From Prostheceraeus crozeri (Eukaryota; Platyhelminthes; Polycladida; Euryleptidae), in assembly GCA_907163375.1 (NCBI GenBank), contig CAJQUW010012941.1, positions 1-64,000 on the forward strand: a DNA stretch of 64,000 nt, read 5' to 3'. The notes under the pieces are model-generated. The model had not been told where the DNA came from and ran no database searches. It saw only the letters and a program-made list of their open reading frames with translations. This document shows positions 23,471-33,705 of this stretch, piece by piece. The number at the start of each line of letters is the position of its first letter. The stretch's first letter is position 1. The position numbers and the translations under genes are program-made.

Positions 23471-23655
23471 GCTATGGTAATCCTATTGTTTTCAATCGGA
23501 GATTCTGAGCGGGTATTTCTCAGGAGAAATACCTCATAGACATGAAAAAACATGTTTTTGCCATATATTTGTAATAACATCGAAAATATAAAAAAATCTA
23601 AGAATGCAGATAACTATGTAGCAAAAGTCGGCATCAGTTGAATGGACACGATCAG

Positions 23656-24690
23656 TCAAAATGAACATTCAGTAAAGTTACAATTACTGAAGATCAATCT
23701 TGCGGGTTGAGGATTGCCAAGCTGAATTGTATCCATTTTTTGGTCTTCAAGCAACATGACGTCCTCTTGTCGTTGGGTACTCGTCTGTGTTTGTGAATGA
23801 TGCATGAGAGGCTCTGATTCAATTCGAGGTAGGGCGGGGATCAATGATTGAGGCTGATTGTTGGATTGGCTCAAAGATCCATAAAGTGCGCCTGACATCT
23901 TCACTTCGAAATGTTCATGTTGAATGTAACATCTATCGGAAGACTTATTGATTCTTCCAGTTTTCTTTTCCGCACTTCTGCAGGAATACCACCTTGTATT
24001 AACCTCACTTTGCACGACCTCCGTAAACTTGTGTTGCTATAATATGTGTCATCTGAGCATACTGCTGACATGAATTCACGTGTAACCTTTGTGCACTCCC
24101 ATAGGAGAAGACTTGTAGCAGTATCAGATTTGATTTGGCTGCTGGGTAATGAGCCTAGGTAGAACGCTGTGCATCCTTTCCTACCACCAGTTTCTGGAAG
24201 ATGCCGCATGTATTCCTTGTATAGAGACACCACGCATCTTGTCGGATCATCTTGGTTTTGATAAGCTCGTGTGTGCTTCTGTTCCATTCTGGTACAATTC
24301 AGTCCGAAGCGCTTGTTCTTCGACATGTTTTCGGTGTATTCAAGGTATTATCTTCCGGCGTCAACTTTAATTTTTATTTGTTCATTTTCTCCGCACTGTT
24401 GGTTTCGATGCTCTTGGCAAGCTCTTAGGCTAAAATGCAAGCCAATGTGGTATAATAGTGTCTTCACCAATTTGTCGGGGTCAGAGATTCCGAAGCCACC
24501 AATTTCCCATAATTTCGTCTAAACTCTTCAAAACTTTTGGAACATCATCAAGTCGAACTCGCCATTCACTTAACCATAAATTGAACAAACGCATAACCCA
24601 ATTCATCTTGCTGATCGTATTCTTACAGTGACTGTTCTGGATGTCATCTTGAATTTCGTCATTCGATACGGCATGGAATCGTGACTGCAT
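23656..24690 (-). pseudogene. Crypton/KIAA1958-like tyrosine recombinase fossil (DUF3504-type)
   Basis: Minus-strand blocks in family order. An N-terminal part at 24690-24481 (RFHAVSNDEIQDDI..NT..WVMRLFNLWLSEW); near 24490-24420 KTLLYHIGLHFSLRA, equivalent to the FGLRG block with the first catalytic Arg; near 24320 ENMSKNKRFGL, equivalent to the E..SKT box; then DDPTRCVVSLYKEYMRHLPE and TAFYLGSLP; the core near 24020 SNTSLRRSCKVRLIQGGIP, where the family has HSLRRT; and GRINKSSDRCY in the next frame with the tyrosine region. In Cryptons and in domesticated KIAA1958/QRICH1-type proteins this fold cuts or binds DNA. Here the HxxR histidine reads as Thr and there are several stops and frame changes, so it is dead. 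A host relative and a transposon cannot be told apart. Confidence 0.6.
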
Positions 24691-24890
24691 TATTCAAGTA
24701 TCAAGGATTGTGTGAATGATGATGCTGGAAAGGCCACTTTAAAATACATGTTCAGTACTATGAATCAAATTTCAAAACTTTTGCCATGGATTTCTCGTAT
24801 ATATCTCTAGTGTAGTCTATATGTATGGTTGGTCCATAGAATGTGGTTGGTTTGGTCATGGGTTTGGCATAATTTGGTCGATGGTCGGTT

Positions 24891-25055
24891 AATACGTATA
24901 TAATATTGCACAGATATCTGGAGAACACCCGCCGACAGATTATCCTCATAGAAATATCTACTTGCTCCTCAGCTTCGCTTCGGAGCAATAGATATTTCAA
25001 TTCGGATAATCTGAGTGGGTATTCTCTTGATATCAGTGCAATATTATAAACGTAT
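24891..25055. repeat. Long imperfect palindrome
   Basis: The two halves read as reverse complements with few mismatches: ATACGTATATAATATTGCAC..GATATC..GGATAATCTG-type blocks on the left mirror blocks on the right, around a centre at TTGCTCC..GGAGCAA (about 24960-24990). Total about 165 bp. It probably represents a fold-back MITE. Related short stems with the same GCTTCG/CTTCGG centre occur at about 26670-26690. Confidence 0.65.
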
Positions 25056-26729
25056 TCTATTCATGTAACCCACTCTGGCGATGAATTACCCTGATATCTG
25101 CTATATGTTTCTATATAATACCCTAATTCTCACTATATATTTCTGCGGCCAAAAGAAAATGGATATGTCAAAGTAGTAATGTTTTATAACATTGGAAAGA
25201 AGGTATAGTACTATGTCATCTGCATCACGTCTCTTGGATCTCATTGCTAAGCATTGTTGCTTGTTGTAGCATGTCCATGGCATTGAAAATTTGCATTTGA
25301 TAGCAACTGTGTGGTGCAAACAGAATTGATCCATCATTCGAAGGGGTCATGATCAGCAGCAATTAATCCTACAATTTGTATTTTGGAATGATATGATGCA
25401 GCTATTAATTGTCATCATCTAATAAATAAAAGATGGAATACAGTTACCAGTTTATATTACTTAAATGATTTGCACCATATACTTAATAGCTCAAGCTTTT
25501 GACGTTGAATCAAAAATATTTATGGACTATTATAGAAACATAAATACAAAGAGACAAATATTTCTCTGCATGGGCAGCATATACAAAATATACATGCGCA
25601 TATTTTGTGAATTTACATGACTGATTTAATTTTCGTTACTTGATGTTCATACACTATGCACTATTGCTCGTCAGCCAATGATTTCATTGAATCATAAATA
25701 CACTCCAGCCATCATGCGACTTTGCATGTGCTTATATAATGTGCTAGATATGAATTTTTAAATGTCACAAAAAATGAACTATTTAGAGGTTAAAAAATTA
25801 TGCATGCTGGTGTCAGTAGGTAATTACATTAATACATTTAGTAATTTAGAATTTGCATATTTGTATGGCAAGAATGACTATGATGAAAACTTACTTTGTG
25901 CTTTTGAGGTGGTCGTTAACTCAAGGTGGAACCCTTCGCTCATCGTCCTTTCGTTTAGTTATCATAATATTGTTACAGGAAACATAATAGTTTTCCATGT
26001 GAGAAGTGGATACAGATCGCCATTTTTTCTTGAGCTCTATGAAGAGGCAGATCAACAGATAGTTCATCTCCATCATTTGATAGGCAATCCTCATTCAGTT
26101 CTCTTGATAACTTACAATGATAGTCAAGAGTCATTTTCCATTACTCATGCCTTCGCTTGAATCAGTTGAAGTAAAGCGTGACTTTTCTATCGTCTTAGTG
26201 TTGAGTCTGGACTTCTTTCAATTTCTTTCTTATTTGATCGTAACCTTTTTCTACTGCTTTTCCTCAATGTTAAAGTTAAACAGCTCATCATCAAAGTCCA
26301 CCACTGCATAGTTGATGACCGTGCTCTTCCTCTCCTATTTCATAAAAGAACAGACTACATTTGACATATCTTGTGGAGATTTCCATGATCATACGGTTAT
26401 CTTTGTATTTCTCCGCTGAATTCAAATTCAAGTATTTCTCCGCTCAAATCACTATGATATTTAAGATATTGTTAAGTTTGTGTTTCATTAAAATATCTAA
26501 GTTTGTCAGAAAAATGAATCTATAGAGCGCAACATAGATCTATGGTATTGGATCTGGGATTAGTCATAGGCATGGACTCCTAGACATATATAGGCCTAGG
26601 TATATTTCATTTCTTCTCGTGGGTTGCATATCAGTAGTCTAGCTGTCTACTCGGAATTACACAGAAATATCCTCGCCTTCGGCTCGGAGATTCTCACCAT
26701 GTAACTCCTCGTACACAGTAGGTTACTGT
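25056..26729. other. Non-coding stretch
   Basis: Nothing supportable. The 132-codon open frame at 25762-26160 has no domain. The minus strand at 26300-26160 gives an acidic text, VVDFDDELFNFNIEEKQ, that could be an upstream part of the Crypton-like fossil, but I cannot show it. Confidence 0.35.
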
Positions 26730-27362
26730 ACATGCATTCTATGTATTCTATGCATTCTATGTCTATATTCTCATGCTGCATCATTTTGAAATTGTTGTTT
26801 AACTGCTGTCTTTAAATGATGTTTTGCTACTCTCGTTAAAGAATCACGAAACGTTCAGTAAAGAAATCTCTTTTTCTTCGAAAGCCAGTGGCAAATATTT
26901 GTAATCAACATCAAGCAGGAATGGCCAATCGAAACCTTGGCGTTTTCGTAAGGACTACTGGGGATAACTAATATCACGTAGGAAACTGACACACATGCCA
27001 ATTTAATCTATGCATAATATCATGGCACAATGTTCATAAAAATTGAATTACAACGTCAAGGCGAATTTTGTCATTTAAAATAAAACGATTTGAGGCATTT
27101 CGCCAAAATACATCGCTCTTTCCTTGCATGGTACTCATTACTGCTTATTAGTACTAAGCTGTTGACATTTAAGTGTCAAACTTGCAATGTTGAATTCGAT
27201 TATATTACACGGAAGTCGAAAATATTCTACAAATACTCAATAAGTTTACAACTATAAAAATATGCATTACATAAATTTTAAATTAAGCCAGCAAGTGACA
27301 ATGCATTACAATTCATAAAATAACAAATGCAATTATGTTTGAGATATATAAATGAATGTGGT
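26730..27362 (+). repeat. Dispersed repeat R2, copy C
   Basis: Close match over about 630 bp to copy A, ending at the same word ATAAATGAATGTGGTT. It directly abuts a minus-strand PLE piece at 27363, so either the PLE broke at an R2 end or R2 inserted into it. Confidence 0.7.
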
Positions 27363-28110
27363 TTTCCAGCAATTATATAGTCGCAACATCCGCATCCGGA
27401 TTCATTGCAGCGGGTAATTCCTTTAATTGTCTCTTTATTGTTTCGTTCAAAATTCTCAAAAGATTCCTTGGTTGTCTGAAAGCCTGAGTAAATGTCTTAT
27501 CTTTAAAAGTTTCTATTAATTTGAGGCTGTTAGAGACTGGAACAATTGTGTCATTAAATATGCTCGGATTATTGATGTTGTATGTTGTTATAAAAGGAAT
27601 GATATTCTTATCACTTTTAACAGCGGATTTCTGTGATTCCTTAGAGGCACGAAAAAAGGAATGCTCAATTAAAGGTAATGGATATTTCAAGTCAACTAAT
27701 CTGGATTTTAATCGATTCAATTCGGAGATCTTATTTTCTTCTTTGGAAAATAATATATATATATCTTTCTTTGTTTTTCTTGATTTCGGTTTTTATCAGT
27801 TCTGTTCTGAAAGATTTTGTCATTTCTTCATCTTCTAGTTCTTTCTTGTGTAACTTAATTTTGGTGTTTTTTGGTAGAATATTGTTTTCTTTACATATTT
27901 GGTTAAATGTCAGATCATGATTGATTTTAATGCATTCTTGGTATATTCTTTCTGTTTTTCTGCAATGTTCTTTTTGAGTTGTTGTTAAATTTTTGTGGAC
28001 AACTAATGATTACCATTTAATAGCGTAGAATCGTATATTTTGCAACGTTTCGGATTCTTCTTGGTCCATTATCAAGCTCATTGACAAAATTACGACATGC
28101 TATATAACAA
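27363..28110 (-). mobile_element. Penelope-like element, internally deleted
   Basis: Minus-strand order: an end motif at 28042-28078 (TGGACC..GGTCC-less hairpin, ATCCGAAACGTTGC), then a PLE N-terminal text (QKEHCRKTERIYQECIKIN) at about 27990-27760. A jump follows straight into the post-RT linker (YPLPLIEHSF, FRQPRNLLRIL, GITRCNESGCGCCD) at 27720-27370. The catalytic RT core is absent, so an internal deletion of roughly 1 kb is inferred. The Cys-rich CGCC linker motif is shared with the PLE at 36.0-37.8 kb, placing both in one group. The GIY-YIG part is cut off by repeat R2. Confidence 0.75.
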
Positions 28111-28619
28111 GAGTTTAAAATTTAACCTTATAGACATCTTAACATATGACATGGCATGTTTACAAAATGATGAAGTCCTAGATATGTATGGCTAATGTAG
28201 ACCAATCATAGAAATTGTCATATCACATTCAGGTAGCGGGTAAGCCCTTTGTTCCTTTGATTCAACATTGGAGTCTCCTCTTTTATTGAGATTGTTTCGA
28301 CAATTTGTAGATCATTTACTACACAGAAATGAGCGATAGACAATTATATATATGGACAATTCCACGCGTTACGACGATATTTCGCTCATGGAACTTAGTT
28401 TTTCATCAGCAGCAATGCCACTTCTCATTATCTCTGAATGGATTCCAATCAAGCTTACGGTCAAAGTGAAGACTACATCGTCGGAAAAGCACAAAAAGTT
28501 AACTATCGTGCGCAAAAAAACATTTTATGCCAAAGTTACGCCGTTACGCGAATGCAACCTCGGTTTTTTGTTATGGTTTTGGTTTTGTTATTTTTTTATG
28601 GTTGGAGTGAAGCAGGCTC

Positions 28620-29345
28620 TTCTTCAGCTACTGATGACATAGAACGGCGAACAGTTTCTTTACCATATTTCGGTATAGTGTCGGACCAAGTGGCATCAGT
28701 ACTTCGCAGATCAGGTCTAAAAATGTCGATGGCTCCTCGCCACACATTAAAAGCCAGTTTGGTAAGAAAGCGACCAGTTTCAGCTAAATCTTTTGGTGTG
28801 GTGTACAGGATTCCATGTAAGGATTGTGGTTGGAGTTACGTAGGTGAAGCATCGGTTCTCTGGAGGAGAGGAAGAAAGAACATCAAAGAGCAGTACAACA
28901 TTTTGACGTGGACCATTCTGAAGTGGCAAAGCACGCAATCGAAATGGACCATCGGGTTGACATGGCGAGTATGTGTCCCATTGACAAAGAGCCGTATTGG
29001 CGAAGGATGATAATCAAAGAGGCTATGTGGTCCAAGCACTTCAGGTCGGGGAACAAGACAAAGCATGACCTTGGAGGACTGTGGAGCGAATTTCTATAAC
29101 TTTACTTTTTCTTTCTAGGTTGTTTCATGACTTTGTAGATAATTCCCTGATTTTAACTTCTACTTACCAGTATTTTGCAGTAGTGACGTTCATAGGAATA
29201 ATTGGATTTGATCATCTGATGACTGTCTATTGTACATGCACTTGATCTCTACTCGTTGATGTAACTTGGTCTGCAGGTCAGGCCACTCTCTCTGAAGATG
29301 ATGCGCTGTGCGCACTGAAAGCGCTTAGAGAATTTGGTGTTTTCT
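28620..29345 (+). mobile_element. Penelope-like element, 5'-truncated (linker plus GIY-YIG)
   Basis: Plus-strand linker SLPYFGIVSDQVASVLRRSG leads into the GIY-YIG endonuclease GVVYRIPCKDCGWSYVGEAS and then, one frame over, EERKKEHQRAVQHFD and SEVAKHAIEMDH, ending near 29097. One base is out of step near 28850. The 3' tail holds CTGAAGATGATGCGC...GCGCAC..GAAAGCGC at 29293-29325, the hammerhead-like arrangement seen in other PLE ends. The RT is missing. The linker and endonuclease differ from the other PLEs here, so this is a separate PLE group. Confidence 0.75.
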
Positions 29346-30190
29346 CTTCTGACCGAAACAGCAATCGGTGATGGGGTCATCCTCTAACCTAACTAGTTTT
29401 TTGTTATGTTGCACTTATCTATTTTTCTGCAAATTGATGCGATATTTTCATTCCATCTTTTGTGGAAATGTTCTCGACGCGTTCCTCTTTAATGACTGGC
29501 ATGCGGGAAGTCTCATTCTTCAATTTCTGAATCGTAAATTGAAGTTATTCAATGTTACGACGTTACATGCAAAATGTTACGACGTTACGCGTGCGAAAAA
29601 TATGTGAGCACATTTTCGGAACTGCACAAATTTAAAGAATAGCATTTCCTAAATGTTTCCAAACACGTTTTCAGTGGTCAGTAAATCATTCGAATCAAAA
29701 GTATGCATGATTCAACTTCCCCCCGATGACTGGACTCAGTATAACACACACAATGGTGGACCTATCAAATTCATCCATGTCCGCACTTGATGCCCATTGG
29801 AATTTCCCTTCAGCTTGTCTTTTAATAAACAAGGTGACTATAATGTTGCCATTTCGGTCAATGACACGATCTACAAACCAAGAACCATCACAAGCAGCGG
29901 CTTTATGCATTTGGTTGACACTTCCTGACCTGCAGATGTCCAACGAGATTGGTCCTCAGACTCGGAGAATCGCATAGTTATTCCCAGTTTCTGTCCGCAA
30001 AAGTCGAACAGCTTCACATAATCTAAAACGATAATCGCAACGTAATACGTGCTGAATTCGTTTTAAGTACTCGATTTTCGGTGAGTGTTTGAAAGCTTGC
30101 TAAGGAATGGCTCGCAAATGACTGCGTAGGCCTAAGCAACGACCATAGGGACCAGCCTACAACTGGCGCTGGGATCGTCTGCAAACGTCT
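29346..30190. other. Non-coding stretch with a repeated GTTACGACGTTAC word
   Basis: No gene recognised. GTTACGACGTTAC occurs twice within 40 bp (about 29553 and 29575). Related words appear at about 28367, 28535, 32298 and 32462. An 82-codon minus frame at 29695-29943 has no recognisable domain. Confidence 0.4.
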
Positions 30191-30192
30191 TA

Positions 30193-31531
30193 CAGTGCCG
30201 GGACGAAAATTAGCAACTTTTTGATTCAAGTTGTCAGTTTTATTTAACAATTGCTCTACTGTGTTTCTCCATACACTGCGGATGAGATATCATTGGTAAC
30301 TTGACTGCAAGAGCATTCAACTTGAATTTGAATTTCCTTAACAGTGTATGACATATAGCTTTCAAACCACTTTCTCAGCGAAATCATGGGTAGAAAGCGT
30401 GATCTCAGCGAGTATCAAAAAGGCATCATCGATGCTCTCATTAATGAAGGATTCAGCCAGGTCTACGTTGCTGCTAAATTGAAAGTCAACAAATCAACGA
30501 TCAGCCGATTTGTCAAAGGCAATAGATCTTCGAAGAAGAATTCCGGGAGGAAGAAAATGACAAGCATCAGACAGGATAGAGTTCTCAAGCGCCTGTGCCT
30601 CGCTAATCGCAAGTTTTCGTCCGTTGAACTTGCTCGCGAGTGGGAGGAGTCAGCTGGCGTACATGCAGATCCCAGCATCATCCGCAAACGGCGCCGTTCT
30701 TTTGGACTCATCTCCCGACGCATGGTGAAGAAGCCCCTTCTCACTCAGAAGCAGCGCATGGCTAGAGTGGCATGGTGTCGAGAACACAGAAACTGTACCG
30801 AAGATCAGTGGAAGAATGTCTTCTTCTCTGACGAATCGAAAATCGAGATGACTTACCATTCCGGCAACACTCGAGTCAGAAGATATTCATGGGAAGCGCA
30901 GCAACCTTGGTGTCAATTACCGACAGTGAAGCATCCAACCAGCCTGATGATATGGTCAGGCTTCACGTGCACGTGCAATTGGCTACCTCCATCTCTGCTA
31001 AAATTCTGTCAACACAAAAGAGTACGCGAAGATCATCAGAACTCGTGTTTTGCCATATCAAAATCGCTTCTTCGATGGGGATATGATATTTCAAGATGAC
31101 TCGGCACCTGCTCATCGATCAAAGGTAACAACCGCTTTCAAAGCAGCCAAAGGGATCACCTCTCTTCCTTGGCTAACAAACAGCCCAGATTTAAATCCCG
31201 TGGAAAATGTGTGGCAGATTTTGAAGAGAAAAGTCAACTTACACCGACCACGCACCAAAAGTGAGTTGCTTGCATCCATTATTCGTGTTTTGACTCGCGA
31301 AATACCCTGAGAGACACTAACAAAGCTTGCAATCAGTATGCCAAAAGGATTGAAGAAGTGCTGAAGGTTGGCGGTGGACCCACCAAATACTGACTCTGTT
31401 GAGTTTACTATTGTTGCAAGTTATTGCTGTAGTTATTAAAACTAGGAATCTTGATAAATAAATTCCAGAGATCACGTGAATTAGTTTTTTCTTATTTCTT
31501 CAGAAAGTTGCTAATTTTCGTCCCAGCACTG
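30193..31531 (+). mobile_element. Tc1-like DNA transposon 2, complete ends
   Basis: Left end CAGTGCCGGGACGAAAATTA..; the right end read in reverse is CAGTGCTGGGACGAAAATTA... This gives inverted ends of about 28 bp with one mismatch, flanked by TA on each side (30191-30192 and 31532-31533). Total 1339 bp, with a transposase gene inside. It is better preserved than element 1 and of a different family: the ends are unrelated. Confidence 0.9.
30386..31310 (+). pseudogene. Tc1-like transposase 2 (DD34E), frameshifted
   Basis: Starts at ATG 30386 (MGRKRDLSEYQKGIIDALI). Paired-type helix-turn-helix DNA-binding region: SQVYVAAKLKVNKSTISRFV, then a second helical region up to about residue 120. Catalytic D in VFFSDESKIEM; PTVKHPTSLMIWSGF, the usual middle block; a frame change between about 30960 and 31018; then IFQDDSAPAHRS and NSPDLNPVENVWQILKRKV, with 34 residues between D and E. 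The stop is at 31308-31310. Only the net one-base frame change separates it from a full-length protein of about 310 residues, normal for Tc1. No other break is obvious. Confidence 0.88.
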
Positions 31532-31533
31532 TA

Positions 31534-32841
31534 TATGCTGCTTATTTGTATAAGTAGTGATGTCTCTCTGTAAATATTGTTGGTAGTGATGTTAAGCCTT
31601 ATTGATTTTTAACCAGGTCGATCTCTCATTTGTAGCATTCATTCCGTGAACATGCTTACCGATGGTAAGTGAAATGCATCGGCTTAATACAGCAACGGAT
31701 GTTTTTCTTTGTGCCTAACAACAAGGTTGCCCTGGGTCCTCAAGATTTCCTACTCATACTACTTATGCATTGATAAAAGTAGTACTCATCCATATCTAAT
31801 GCTATTGAACGAAATCCTCCACCAAGCTATATGCATAATTTTTCAGGATGCTGGATGACAATTTTCTAAATGATCAGACTAAACCCACATTTTTTCGTCA
31901 AATTGGGTACTCCATATAACTCCTATGCTGCAATTTCGAGCTTTTGGCCTATTTGAGCACATCATTAGTTTGGAATTTTCTCAAAAATTCCAAATGTGAC
32001 CTAATTTTAAAAAGCGGGAGAGCCGTGTTACAAAAGAATAGCTAGAAGACAACATAAATGTGCCTGCTCACCAAGTCACCGTATTCGTGTGCACATGAAT
32101 GGACAATTAAATGATCAGAGATTTTAACCAAATTAAATAATTAAAAGATGTTGCGAAAGTTTAAATAATAGGCACATTCTGAATCGATTCGGCACGAGAA
32201 TGCCATGAATTGACCCATCGAATGCTACAATGCCTACTACCAATACCGTGAGTGTTCGGATGCTGATAACTTCCATTTAACAGTGTGGCCACATATCGCT
32301 ACGACGTTACGATTTTCAAAATTCTCTATGAAACAAATTTGTGAACAAAAAGTGGATCTGAATAAACAGTGTGATATGAATCACTTGTCCTGCGTTGCAT
32401 CTTCATTTTGGAAGCTTTATAGGTTGGTTGAAGGTCGTGAGACGAAAAAATGTCATTTTTCCGTTACGACGTTACGCATGTAAGTTCAGATCTGCATGTC
32501 AATTTTTTAACCAAATAAAAGAAAGTGAGATTGTTTTCGAATAAGTGCTCGACTTTTGACTCGAATAAGTAGCAAATATCTGCCATATTTGAATAAATTA
32601 GAAATACATTAGTACTACACTAAAGGGCAAATTTTAAAAATGATGATTTTTCATTTTTCTCTGTTTTTAGTACAGTATTTATTTAATTAGATTTTTGTAA
32701 TGAAGGTCAAATTTCCGCGGTAAATTGAATGTCATTCCGGAAAATATAACTGTCAAGGATGATGTTTGTGCAATCAGAAGTAAGCTCTTAGGTACTTCAG
32801 AAAATTACCCAAATGTTGGCATTCGCGTGGAATTGTCCATT

Positions 32842-32845
<4 letters not shown>
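31534..32845. other. Non-coding stretch
   Basis: No gene recognised. The segment at 32283-32483 is bounded on both sides by the GTTACGACGTTACG-like word. Confidence 0.4.
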
Positions 32846-32885
<40 letters not shown>

Positions 32886-33005
32886 CATAAGTAATCGCCA
32901 TGAGACTTAATAATAAAGATAAATTAAAAAAATTCAACGCAGTCTCAAGATAAAATTGTTTATTCACGAATTTTATCTTGAGACTACGTTGAATTTTTTA
33001 ATTTA

Positions 33006-33040
<35 letters not shown>
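32846..33040. repeat. Hairpin of about 92 bp between two TA runs
   Basis: TA runs lie at 32846-32882 and 33008-33040. Between them, 32915-33007 folds into arms of about 40 bp with one mismatch (left arm AATTCAACGCAGTCTCAAGA, right arm with GAGACTACGTTGAATT) around a 10-base loop. It is a fold-back unit in a TA microsatellite. Such palindromes are hard to replicate and usually young. Confidence 0.8.
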
Positions 33041-33042
<2 letters not shown>

Positions 33043-33705
33043 AAAGAAAAACAACTATGTTTCTATCAACCGAACATGTTTCGGAATGTAATGATCATTC
33101 CATCTTCAGCGGTACAGGAATCCGATAACACAACAGAAGTAAGTTTATATACAGATCAGCGTAAAATGCAAGAACCAATATCCATCAAATATGACGTGTA
33201 AAACTCTGATGCTATGTACAGGCGAAAAATGACGTCATGAAAATCACAAATTCAAGTGCAAGGGCACTGAGCCATTCCTTTCATTAGATAGCATATCGAT
33301 ATTTTCTTTCAGAAGAATAGACTCCAAGATAAGAGGATAGGCTGATGCACCGATAATAGAGAAATTTTCAGCTTTAGGATGGTGCTCATGTAAAGAGATT
33401 TCAGTGGCTACGGGATAGGCTTTCAAATGCTCGCTGATTCAAGTGGCTAAGTGGCGCTTGGTTGCACCAATGTATCGCATTGGACAGCGATCACAAGTAT
33501 ACAAATATGTAACATTCGATTTCAAGCCAAACGAAATGCGATCTTTGTTATTGAAATGGTTCAAAACTTTATTGGTTTTGAAAGCCAAGTAAATTTTCAT
33601 ATTCTGCAATTTCTGATTCAACTCGTTTATGCGTCTTTTAAGTTGCTTATGTTTGCTATCTATGAAAGGGATGGACCAGTACACCTTATCCACTTCAGTA
33701 GTGGT
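33040..33705 (-). repeat. Inverted arm of the PLE
   Basis: Reverse complement of 35265-35928, including the GIY-YIG coding part and the hammerhead-like motif (here at 33066-33112). Only scattered differences are visible between the arms. Confidence 0.85.

Noticed and set aside
25762-26160. 132-codon frame
   Set aside because: Length is within chance for this much AT-rich DNA. No domain, signal peptide or related copy in the window.
29695-29943. 82-codon minus frame and its plus-strand counterpart
   Set aside because: Both strands are open over the same interval and neither shows a known motif or splice borders.
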